A stretch of 12,957 nucleotides of DNA from Pseudomonadota bacterium (lineage in GTDB: Bacteria; Pseudomonadota; Alphaproteobacteria; Rhizobiales; Kaistiaceae): assembly GCA_023392225.1 (NCBI GenBank), contig JAEVZM010000049.1, positions 1-12,957 of the forward strand, written 5' to 3'. The notes beneath the pieces were generated by a model, which was not told where the DNA came from, ran no database searches, and was given only the letters and a program-made list of their open reading frames with translations. Positions 1 through 6,115 of this stretch are shown in pieces. Both the position numbers and the translations under genes were made by a program. Numbering within the stretch: the stretch's first letter is position 1; each line of letters opens with the position of its first letter.

Positions 1-45
1 CGCCAGCGCGGCCACCCGTCACGGGGCTGAAGAGGAAGGTCACAG
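1..45 (+). other. Upstream edge: leader of the ABC operon with a Shine-Dalgarno
   Basis: This edge fragment carries a strong ribosome binding site, AGGAAGG at 33-39, six bases before the ATG at 46, which supports that start for the first permease. One frame ends in TGA at 28-30 and could be the tail of an upstream gene. In operons of this kind that gene is usually the periplasmic substrate-binding protein, but nine codons are too few to identify anything, and the other two frames are also open here. Confidence 0.4.
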
Positions 46-999
46 ATGGGTGCGTACATCGTTCGGCGGCTATTGCAGTTCATTCCGGTGGTCCTTTTGA
101 CCAGCCTCGCGATCTTCGTCGGCATGCGCCTTGCGCCCGGCGACCCGGCCGAATTCCTCGCCGGGCCTGATCCGAGTCCGGAGACGCTTGCGGCAATTCG
201 CGAGCGCCTCGGCCTCGACCACAACGTCGCGCTCCAGTTCGTCTACTGGATCCGGGATGCGCTCACCGGCGACCTGGGCCTCTCGATGGTCAACGGCCTG
301 CCGGTGAGCGAGCTGGTGATGCAGCGTCTCGGCGCCACGCTCGAGCTGGCGATCGCCGGCCTTTTCCTCAGCGTCGTCATCGGCGGAGCGCTCGGCATCG
401 TCGCCGGCCTCCGGCCGGGGAGCATCGTCGACCGGATGGTGTCCGCAGTCGCGGCGGTCGGCCTGTCGCTCCCCCTGTTCTGGACCGGCATCCTCCTCAT
501 CATGGGGTTCTCCGTCGGCCTCGGCTGGTTTCCGGTCGGCGGCCGCGCGCCTCTCGGCGACGGTCTCGGCCCGGCCCTGGCGAGCCTTGCCCTGCCTGCC
601 TTGACGGTGGCGATCGGCAACGCGCCGATCGTCGCCCGCTTCCTCAGGAACAGCATCGTCGAGACGCGGAAGGCCGACCATGTCCGCGCCGCCTATGCCA
701 AGGGCCTGCCGGAGCGCCAGATCGTCCGCGACTATATCGTGCGCAATTCGATGATCCCGATGGTGACGGTCGCCGGCATCATTCTCGGCAACCTCATCGG
801 CGGTGCCGCCCTGGTCGAGATCGTCTTCTCCTGGCCCGGCATCGGCCAGCTCCTCGTCACGGCCTTGGGCAACCGCGACTACAGCGTCGTCCAGGGCGCC
901 ATGCTGGTGGCAGTCGGCGGGTTCCTCATCGCCAACCTCCTGGTCGACGTCAGCTACGGCTTCCTCGACCCGCGCATCCGCTACGGCCATGGCGACTGA
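46..999 (+). CDS. Dipeptide/oligopeptide-type ABC transporter permease (DppB/OppB family)
   Basis: This is an inner-membrane permease subunit of a peptide/nickel/glycoside-class ABC importer. The 317-residue product matches the usual DppB length. The N-terminus (IVRRLLQFIPVVLLTSLAIF, residues 5-24) is the typical first membrane segment, followed by the periplasmic RLAPGDP motif at 28-34. Several more hydrophobic segments follow. The cytoplasmic EAA coupling loop lies at about 205-235 (DHVRAAYAKGL), and the family signature VEIVFSWPGIGQLL is at 257-270. The start has a strong Shine-Dalgarno six bases upstream. The end overlaps the next permease by 11 bases, so the two subunits should be made together as a heterodimeric channel. 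The family is clear. The substrate cannot be read from the permease alone; the dehydratase downstream hints at a sugar acid or glycoside rather than a peptide. Confidence 0.95.
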   Translation: MGAYIVRRLLQFIPVVLLTSLAIFVGMRLAPGDPAEFLAGPDPSPETLAAIRERLGLDHNVALQFVYWIRDALTGDLGLSMVNGLPVSELVMQRLGATLELAIAGLFLSVVIGGALGIVAGLRPGSIVDRMVSAVAAVGLSLPLFWTGILLIMGFSVGLGWFPVGGRAPLGDGLGPALASLALPALTVAIGNAPIVARFLRNSIVETRKADHVRAAYAKGLPERQIVRDYIVRNSMIPMVTVAGIILGNLIGGAALVEIVFSWPGIGQLLVTALGNRDYSVVQGAMLVAVGGFLIANLLVDVSYGFLDPRIRYGHGD

Positions 1000-1840
1000 C
1001 GCGCGCCTCGATACCGGCACCGGCCGCCGGGCGTTGCCGTCGCTGCCGTCGCTGCCGCTGATGCTGGCCTTGACCTTTCTGGTCGTCGTCGCGGCGCTGG
1101 CGCTGTTCGCGCCACTGCTGCCGCTTCCCGCGTACACCACGATGAGCGCGCAGCGGCTGGCACCCCCCTCCTGGCAGCACTGGCTCGGCACCGACCAGTT
1201 CGGTCGCGGCCTGTTCGTCCGCGTCGTCTACGGCCTCAGGACCTCTCTCGCCGTGGGAACGGTCGGCGTCCTCGCGAGCACCCTCGCCGGGGTGTTCCTC
1301 GGTGTCGTCGCCGGCTACCGGGGCGGCGGCACCGACACGCTGGTCATGCGCTTCCTCGATGCGCTCCTCGCCTTCCCCTCGCTCCTCCTCGCGATCGGCG
1401 TCGCGGCGGTAATGGGGCCCGGGGCGATCAGCGCGGCCATCGCCCTCGGCATCGTCGGCGTGCCCCAGATGGCCCGGATCGTCCGCGCCGGCACGCTCTC
1501 GGAGCGCTCGCTCCAATATGTCGAGGCGGCGCGGAGCATCGGCACTGGCGACCCGACCATCGTGTTCCGCCACATCCTGCCCAACGTCGCACACCTGATC
1601 CTCGTCCAGATGGTTCTGTTCTTCGTGGTGGCCGTGTTGACCGAAGCCGGCCTGAGCTTCCTCGGGCTCGGTGTCCAGGTGCCGCTGCCCTCGCTCGGCT
1701 CGATGCTCGACGATGCACGCACCTATCTCGGCCGCGCACCCTGGTACGCCATCGGCCCCGGCGCGACGCTGGCCCTCGTCGTCCTCGCTCTCAACCTCGT
1801 CGCGGACGGCCTCCGCGATCGCCTGGATCCTGGCCGATGA
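989..1840 (+). CDS. Dipeptide/oligopeptide-type ABC transporter permease (DppC/OppC family)
   Basis: This is the second inner-membrane permease subunit, partner of the gene before it. I chose the ATG at 989 (product begins MATDARLDTG, 283 residues). The frame is open further upstream to 803, but that stretch runs inside the first permease and gives non-membrane, Arg/Ser-rich sequence. The protein has an OppC-type N-terminal membrane segment (about residues 22-46), the hallmark HWLGTDQFGRG motif at about 64-74, and a periplasmic-binding-protein-dependent transport domain. Its EAA loop reads YVEAARSIGTGDPTIVFRHI, and the late GLSFLGLGVQ signature is present. Its stop overlaps the ATG of the next gene (ATGA at 1837-1840), which indicates translational coupling. 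Assignment to the DppC family is firm; the substrate is unknown. Confidence 0.95.
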   Translation: MATDARLDTGTGRRALPSLPSLPLMLALTFLVVVAALALFAPLLPLPAYTTMSAQRLAPPSWQHWLGTDQFGRGLFVRVVYGLRTSLAVGTVGVLASTLAGVFLGVVAGYRGGGTDTLVMRFLDALLAFPSLLLAIGVAAVMGPGAISAAIALGIVGVPQMARIVRAGTLSERSLQYVEAARSIGTGDPTIVFRHILPNVAHLILVQMVLFFVVAVLTEAGLSFLGLGVQVPLPSLGSMLDDARTYLGRAPWYAIGPGATLALVVLALNLVADGLRDRLDPGR

Positions 1841-2838
1841 CCGCGCCGTACGCCGCCACCGCCGCTGCCGATCTCGTCGTCGATGGGCTGTCGGTTTCCT
1901 ATCCGCAGCGCGGACGGCCGGTCCACGCCGTCCGCGAGGTGAGCCTTCGCGTGGCAAAGGGCGAGGCTCTCGGCATCGTCGGCGAGTCCGGGTCCGGCAA
2001 GAGCACCCTCGCGCTCGCACTCGCCGGCCTGCTGCGCCCGGCCGAGGCCAGCGTCACGGCACGTCGGGTCGCCATCGGCGACATCGTGATCGACCGGCTG
2101 GACAATGCCGCCAGGACGCGGATCCTCGGGCGGCGGCTCGGCTTCGTCTTCCAGAATCCGCAGACCGCGCTGAACCCGGTGCTCAGCATCGGGCGCCAGA
2201 TGACCGACCATATCCGCTGGCATCTCAGGCTTTCGCAGAAGGAAGCCTGGGCACGCGCCGCGGCGCTTCTCGCCGATGTCGGAATCGCCGATGCCGACCG
2301 GCGGATGGCCACCTATCCGCACGAGTTCTCGGGCGGCATGCTGCAACGCGTGATGATCGCCATCGCGATCGCCTGCGATCCCGAATGGCTGATCGCCGAC
2401 GAGCCGACCACCGCGCTCGATGCCAGCGTCCAGGCGGATGTCGTCGACCTCGTGGCGCGCCTCCGACGCGACCGCGGCCTCGGGCTGGTCTGGATCACCC
2501 ACGACCTCGCGCTCCTGTCGCGGATCGCCGACCACGTCGCAGTCATGTATGCGGGCGAGGTCGTGGAGATCGGCCCCGTTGCGACCCTCTACGACAGCCC
2601 GCGCCATCCCTACAGCCGGGCGCTGCTCGCGAGCGTGCGCAGCCTGTGGGACCAGGAGTCCGGTCCGTTCCAGACCATCGAAGGTGGGCCGCCCGATCTC
2701 GCCGTGACGGGCGCTGGATGTCCGTTCCGTCCGCGCTGCCCGAAGGCCTTCGGACGCTGCTTCGAGGCCCCGACGCTCGCGCCGCTCGGACAGGATCACG
2801 CCGCGGCCTGTTGGGCCGAGACAGGTGACGTGCCATGA
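1837..2838 (+). CDS. ABC transporter ATP-binding protein, DppD/OppD family
   Basis: This is the cytoplasmic ATPase subunit that powers the importer. The 333-residue protein has a Walker A motif GESGSGKST at 49-57, a Q-loop FQNPQTALNP at about 105-114, the ABC signature FSGGMLQRV at 164-172, Walker B WLIADEP with TTALD at 184-195, and the switch histidine in WITHD (219-223). The C-terminal oligopeptide-transporter extension carries HPYSRALL (257-264) and a four-cysteine pattern (C295, C301, C308, C325). Comparable cysteines in some Dpp/Opp ATPases bind an iron-sulfur cluster; here only the pattern is visible. ATGA overlaps join it to both neighbours. It should form a heterodimer with the next ATPase. 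Confidence 0.95.
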   Translation: MTAPYAATAAADLVVDGLSVSYPQRGRPVHAVREVSLRVAKGEALGIVGESGSGKSTLALALAGLLRPAEASVTARRVAIGDIVIDRLDNAARTRILGRRLGFVFQNPQTALNPVLSIGRQMTDHIRWHLRLSQKEAWARAAALLADVGIADADRRMATYPHEFSGGMLQRVMIAIAIACDPEWLIADEPTTALDASVQADVVDLVARLRRDRGLGLVWITHDLALLSRIADHVAVMYAGEVVEIGPVATLYDSPRHPYSRALLASVRSLWDQESGPFQTIEGGPPDLAVTGAGCPFRPRCPKAFGRCFEAPTLAPLGQDHAAACWAETGDVP

Positions 2839-3860
2839 CCCTCCTCGCCGTTGATCGCCTCTCCGTATCGTTCCCGGTACGCAGCGCCATTCTGCAGCGG
2901 CGGATCGGCGAGCTGCTGGCGGTGCGCGACGTGACGCTGACAGTTGCTTCCGGCGAGACCCTCGCCGTCGTCGGCGAATCGGGGTCGGGCAAGAGCACGG
3001 CGGCCCGCGCCATCGCTCGCATCGCGCCGGCGCGCAGCGGTGCAATCCGCTTCGGGGGCACCGACCTGCTCGGCCTTTCCGGACCGGCGCTGCGCAATGC
3101 CCGCCGCGCGCTCCAGATGGTGTTCCAGGACCCCTATTCCGCGCTCAACCGCCGCTGGCGGGTCAGCGCCATCGTCTCCGAACCGCTCGACGCGCACCGC
3201 ATCGGCTCCGCCGCGCAGCGGCAGGCCACCGTGGCCGGCCTTCTCGCCCGCGTCGGCCTCGACCCGGCAATGGCCAGCCGCTTTCCGGCGGCGCTCTCGG
3301 GCGGCCAACGGCAGCGCGTCGCCATCGCCCGGGCGTTGGCGCTCAAGCCGCGGCTTGTCATCTGCGACGAGGCCATCTCCGCACTCGACGTCTCGGTTCA
3401 GGCGCAGATCCTGAACCTGCTCGCCGAGCTGCAACGCGACATCGGCCTCGCCTATCTCTTCATCACCCACGACCTCGGCGTCGTCCGCCGCTTCGCCCAC
3501 CGGGTCGCGGTCATGCATGCCGGGCAGGTCGTGGAGACGGCACCGACCAGCGCGCTCTTTGCGAAGCCCCTCCACCCCTACAGCGCCGCACTCCTCTCGG
3601 CCGTTCCCCGGATCTCGGGCTCGGCTCCGTCCCGCATCCGGCTGCCGGGCCAGCCGCCGAGTCCGGCCGAGCGGCCGCCGGGCTGTCTGTTTGCCGCGCG
3701 CTGCGCCCATGCGGTCGCGATCTGCCGAACCTCCCCGCCGCCGACGCTCGCCCTGCCGCAGGGGTCCAGCGTCGCCTGCCACCGTGTCGCGAACGGCGTC
3801 GCCCTCTGGCGCGGCGACGCGGATCACCGCCCTCCCGAGCAAAGGACCGAGTCCCGATGA
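2835..3860 (+). CDS. ABC transporter ATP-binding protein, DppF/OppF family
   Basis: This is the second ATPase subunit (341 residues). Walker A GESGSGKST is at 47-55, the Q-loop FQDPYSALN at 97-105, and the canonical signature LSGGQRQRVAIARAL at 154-168. Walker B reads LVICDEA followed by ISALD (174-184), so the usual DEP is DEA; this variant occurs in DppF-type proteins and keeps the catalytic Asp-Glu. ITHDLGVVRR is at 210-219. The C-terminal extension has HPYSAALL and four cysteines (C284, C290, C297, C315), echoing those in the partner ATPase. It overlaps both neighbours by ATGA. With the two permeases it completes the membrane and ATPase parts of an importer; only the binding protein is missing from this window. 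Confidence 0.95.
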   Translation: MTLLAVDRLSVSFPVRSAILQRRIGELLAVRDVTLTVASGETLAVVGESGSGKSTAARAIARIAPARSGAIRFGGTDLLGLSGPALRNARRALQMVFQDPYSALNRRWRVSAIVSEPLDAHRIGSAAQRQATVAGLLARVGLDPAMASRFPAALSGGQRQRVAIARALALKPRLVICDEAISALDVSVQAQILNLLAELQRDIGLAYLFITHDLGVVRRFAHRVAVMHAGQVVETAPTSALFAKPLHPYSAALLSAVPRISGSAPSRIRLPGQPPSPAERPPGCLFAARCAHAVAICRTSPPPTLALPQGSSVACHRVANGVALWRGDADHRPPEQRTESR

Positions 3861-5035
3861 AGATCACGCGCGTCCGCGCCTTCGCCCATGCTGCGCCGAA
3901 CCCGGACATGCGCGGCGACGGCCGGAACTATTGCTACGTCAGGGTGGAGACGGATGCGGGACTCCACGGTTGGGGAGAGGCGACGTGCGGGAGCATCGCC
4001 GTGGTGGCCATGGTGGAGGAGCTCGGCCGCATGCTGGTCGGGTCGGATCCCTTCGCCATCGAGCACGCCTGGCAGCGCCTCTACCATTGCCACCACAACG
4101 TTCGCGGCGGCGTCATCCACATGGCGGCGGTAAGCGGCATCGACGTGGCGCTGTGGGACATCAAGGGCAAGGCACTCGGCGTTCCGGTCCACGTTCTGAT
4201 CGGTGGCGCGATCCGCGACCGCATGTGGTGCTACGGTCGCTTCGACGGGCCTGATCCCGAGGCGGCGGTCGCGCATGCCCGACGCGAGGTGGCGCGCGGC
4301 TTCACGGCGCTGAAGGGCGACCCGTTCTCGAACTGGGGGCCGCCGCTCGCCGCGCGGGCGATCGAGGCGGCCGTGGACATCGTCGCCGCGGTTCGCGAGG
4401 CGGTCGGTCCCGACGTCGAGATCCTCATCGAGGCGCACGGGCGCCTATCGCTGGCGAGCGCGACGCGTTTCCTCGATGCGGTGGCGGAGTTCAAGCCGTT
4501 CTTCATCGAGGAACCGCTGCCGCCCGAGGACGTCGTGGGTCTCGCCGCGTTGTCGACCCGCACCAGCGTGCCGATCGCGGCCGGCGAGCGCCTCCTGACC
4601 AAGTGGGCCGCGGCTCCGGTGCTCGAGCGCCGCGCCGTGGATGTGATCCAGCCCGACCCGGCGCACGCCGGCGGCATCACCGAGGTGCGCAAGATCGCGG
4701 CCCTCGCCGAGGCGCACCACGTCTGGGTCCAGCCGCACAACCCCTACGGACCGGTCAACACCATGGCAGCGGCGCACCTCAACGCCGTGCTCCCGAACTT
4801 CCTGATCATGGAAGTAATCATGGAGCCCGGCATGCACGACTGGTTCGACAGGATCCTGACAGCCCCTCTCGTCACGGTGACGGATGGCCACTTCCCGCTG
4901 CCTACCGCGCCCGGACTTGGGGTCGACCTCGACGAGGCAGCCCTCCTCGCGCTTCCGCCGACACCGGAAACCCATCCGAGCAGCTACCTCCGCCACGCGC
5001 GCCTGACCTCGCGGCAGGGGATCGACTGGGCGTGA
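3857..5035 (+). CDS. Enolase-superfamily sugar-acid dehydratase (mandelate racemase/muconate lactonizing type, galactonate dehydratase-like)
   Basis: This 392-residue protein has the N-terminal capping domain (begins MKITRVRAF) and a C-terminal TIM-barrel domain of the enolase superfamily. Visible active-site features are E192 and H194 in IEAHGR, E218 in FFIEEP, E244 in AAGERL, and H294 in QPHNPYGPVNT. The three acidic residues should bind Mg2+, and H194/H294 fit the acid-base pair of galactonate-dehydratase-type enzymes. The first metal ligand position is Glu in EAHG. The likely reaction is dehydration of an aldonic or related sugar acid to a 2-keto-3-deoxy acid, but specificity varies widely in this family and cannot be read from sequence. 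Its start overlaps the end of the transporter operon (ATGA), so import and catabolism are probably linked. It appears to be the last gene of this operon. Confidence 0.88.
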   Translation: MKITRVRAFAHAAPNPDMRGDGRNYCYVRVETDAGLHGWGEATCGSIAVVAMVEELGRMLVGSDPFAIEHAWQRLYHCHHNVRGGVIHMAAVSGIDVALWDIKGKALGVPVHVLIGGAIRDRMWCYGRFDGPDPEAAVAHARREVARGFTALKGDPFSNWGPPLAARAIEAAVDIVAAVREAVGPDVEILIEAHGRLSLASATRFLDAVAEFKPFFIEEPLPPEDVVGLAALSTRTSVPIAAGERLLTKWAAAPVLERRAVDVIQPDPAHAGGITEVRKIAALAEAHHVWVQPHNPYGPVNTMAAAHLNAVLPNFLIMEVIMEPGMHDWFDRILTAPLVTVTDGHFPLPTAPGLGVDLDEAALLALPPTPETHPSSYLRHARLTSRQGIDWA

Positions 5036-5085
5036 TGCCGGTCACGCTTGCGCCATCCGATCGGTCCTTGGTCGTTCCACCCCTC

Positions 5086-5103
5086 CGGTCGGAAACCTGA
5101 CCG
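5086..5103 (+). terminator. Possible weak hairpin after the ABC-dehydratase operon
   Basis: CGGTCGG at 5086-5092 can pair with CCTGACCG at 5097-5103 (seven pairs including one G-U) around a four-base loop. No T-tract follows, so a classical intrinsic terminator is not supported. It sits 50 bases past the dehydratase stop, where an operon end is expected. Confidence 0.25.
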
Positions 5104-5286
5104 AAGCAACGAACATACCGGGAGAGTGTGCCACGCGCCTGGTGCGGCTCGCCGACGCTGGCTGCCCGGACGGTTGTCTTGACCACGCGACCGGAAGCGA
5201 GCCATGGGCCTGTCGCGCGTCGCAGCGCCACCCACCTCCACCCCACATGAAGCCGAGCTGGCGATCAGCTTTCTTGGCCTCGCCGG

Positions 5287-5314
5287 TGATCCGGCAGAAA
5301 GGCGCGGCCGTATC
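5287..5314 (+). promoter_or_regulatory. Predicted sigma-E (ECF, ChrR-controlled) promoter of the fasciclin gene
   Basis: A -35 hexamer TGATCC (5287-5292) is followed by a 16-base spacer and a -10 element CGTATC (5309-5314). The same layout, with the same spacer length and a CGTA core, occurs on both sides of the divergent sigma-factor control region in this window. TGATCC is the -35 sequence known for Rhodobacter sphaeroides sigma-E promoters. Transcription would start near 5321, leaving a leader of about 40 bases before the GTG at 5364. The match is direct; use by this sigma factor is inferred. Confidence 0.75.
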
Positions 5315-5363
5315 CGTGTCGTCATTTGGAAGATGCCAACCACTCAACCGAATGGAGACACTC

Positions 5364-5837
5364 GTGAAGCTCATCAAGTTCGCGGCTGCCGGCATTGTTG
5401 CAGCCTCCCTGATCGGCCCGGCTCAGGCTGCCGATATCGTTGATACCGCGGTCGAAGCCGGCTCGTTCAATACGCTGGTCGCCGCCGTCAAAGCTGCCGA
5501 CCTGGTCGACACGCTCAAGGGCGAAGGTCCGTTCACCGTCTTTGCCCCGACCGACGAAGCCTTTGCGGCTCTCCCGGCCGGGACGGTCGACGATCTGCTG
5601 AAGCCCGAGAACAAGGACAAGCTCGTCGCGGTGCTCACCTATCACGTCGTTCCGGGCAAGGTGATGTCGACCGACCTGACGGACGGAATGACGGCCAAGA
5701 CCGTCGAGGGTGCCGACGTCACGATCGATCTCGACAACGGCGTGATGGTCAACGATGCGAAGGTGGTGACTGCCGACGTCGCTGCCGACAACGGCGTCAT
5801 CCACGTCATCGACAAGGTGATCCTGCCCCCGATGTAG
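5364..5837 (+). CDS. Secreted fasciclin (FAS1/beta-Ig-H3) domain protein
   Basis: This small exported protein has a single FAS1 domain, a fold linked to adhesion or cell-surface interaction. I prefer the GTG start at 5364 because GGAG lies six bases before it. The ATG at 5352 adds only four residues and has no visible Shine-Dalgarno. From the GTG the product is 157 residues with a typical signal peptide: KLIK, a hydrophobic core, and AQA as likely cleavage site after residue 22. The mature part holds the FAS1 H1 box (GPFTVFAPTDEAF, about 55-67), the central YHVVPGKV (93-100) and the H2 box (GVIHVIDKVILPP, 144-156), so the domain is complete and ends the protein. It stands alone, with its own ECF-type promoter upstream and a strong hairpin downstream. 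The biochemical role in bacteria is poorly defined. I recall a fasciclin-domain gene among singlet-oxygen-responsive genes of R. sphaeroides, which would fit, but could not check this. Confidence 0.93.
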   Translation: MKLIKFAAAGIVAASLIGPAQAADIVDTAVEAGSFNTLVAAVKAADLVDTLKGEGPFTVFAPTDEAFAALPAGTVDDLLKPENKDKLVAVLTYHVVPGKVMSTDLTDGMTAKTVEGADVTIDLDNGVMVNDAKVVTADVAADNGVIHVIDKVILPPM

Positions 5838-5854
5838 TCGAGCGGCGCACCCAG

Positions 5855-5881
5855 AAGCCGGCCGTCGCGAACGGCCGGCTT
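5855..5881 (+). terminator. Strong GC-rich hairpin after the fasciclin gene
   Basis: AAGCCGGCCGT (5855-5865) and ACGGCCGGCTT (5871-5881) form a perfect 11-bp stem around a five-base CGCGA loop, 17 bases past the stop codon. The following bases (CAACTC) are not a T-tract, although each arm ends in AA/TT. It may act as a terminator, possibly in both directions since the next gene converges, or as an mRNA-stabilising 3' end. Confidence 0.6.
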
Positions 5882-5905
5882 CAACTCGACGCGCTGACGA
5901 TCGCC

Positions 5906-6010
5906 TCTGCCAACTGATCCGACAACGGCGAGACCCTGGCCTAGAAGCGGCCGGACGATGTGACTCGCGATGAAGCCGCTGGCGCGTGTCACAGGTACGG
6001 TCTTTGGCTT
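5906..6010 (-). pseudogene. Remnant of an NAD-dependent epimerase/dihydroflavonol-reductase N-terminus
   Basis: Read on the minus strand, this stretch encodes KTVPVTRASGFIASHIVR followed by PLLGQGLAVVGSVGR. It closely resembles the first strand-helix-strand of extended short-chain dehydrogenases, where the usual form is VTGASGFI(A/G)SHIV..LL..G..V.G.VR. The first glycine of the GxxGxxG nucleotide-binding motif is replaced by Arg (TRASGF). Beyond GRGD the frame runs into unrelated sequence and the hairpin, so the rest of the gene is gone. The frame is open back to an ATG at 6043, with an internal ATG at 6022. It has the same orientation as the CFA operon just upstream of it, so it may once have been that operon's next gene. 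The similarity rests on about 33 residues and was judged by eye. Confidence 0.5.
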
Positions 6011-6115
6011 TTGAACCCACATGCTCCGAGCCTCGGATCGCATGTGCGCTACTGCATGGGCCGTTCGGCGGATCTTCGGCGGGACGACAATCCCTTTCTC
6101 CGCACTGCCGGCGCG

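Larger units (their letters stand above)
5036..5363. other. Intergenic region between the dehydratase and the fasciclin gene
   Basis: This 328-base gap contains a weak hairpin (5086-5103) that may end the transporter operon and, nearer the fasciclin gene, a convincing ECF-type promoter (5287-5314). A frame continuous with the fasciclin gene is open from 5142. The encoded stretch is Pro/Arg/Cys-rich with no recognisable domain, and it lies mostly upstream of the predicted transcription start, so I treat it as non-coding. I see no RNA gene, repeat or mobile element here. Confidence 0.6.
5838..6115. other. Convergent intergenic region with hairpin and gene remnant
   Basis: This 278-base gap separates the ends of the fasciclin gene (+) and the CFA-like gene (-). 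It contains the strong hairpin at 5855-5881 and, on the minus strand, a short stretch resembling the N-terminus of an NAD-binding epimerase/reductase (5906-6010). I see nothing else in the remainder apart from a 13-base TCCGAG/CTCGGA palindrome at 6025-6037, too short to interpret. Confidence 0.5.

Noticed and set aside
803..988. Upstream extension of the second permease
   Set aside because: It lies inside the first permease and lacks permease-like sequence; the ATG at 989 gives a normal family length and start.
70..1191. Long minus-strand open frame opposite the permeases, and similar frames at 950-2020, 1723-3045 and 2796-3842
   Set aside because: These are antisense shadows of well-defined ABC genes in GC-rich DNA, with low-complexity Arg/Asp/Glu/Ala-rich products and no domain.
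5142..5363. Long N-terminal extension of the fasciclin protein
   Set aside because: It would bury the signal peptide inside the protein and mostly precede the predicted promoter; the stretch has no recognisable domain.
6025..6037. Short palindrome TCCGAG-C-CTCGGA
   Set aside because: Six-base arms with a one-base centre are common by chance in GC-rich DNA, and no gene start or promoter is next to it.
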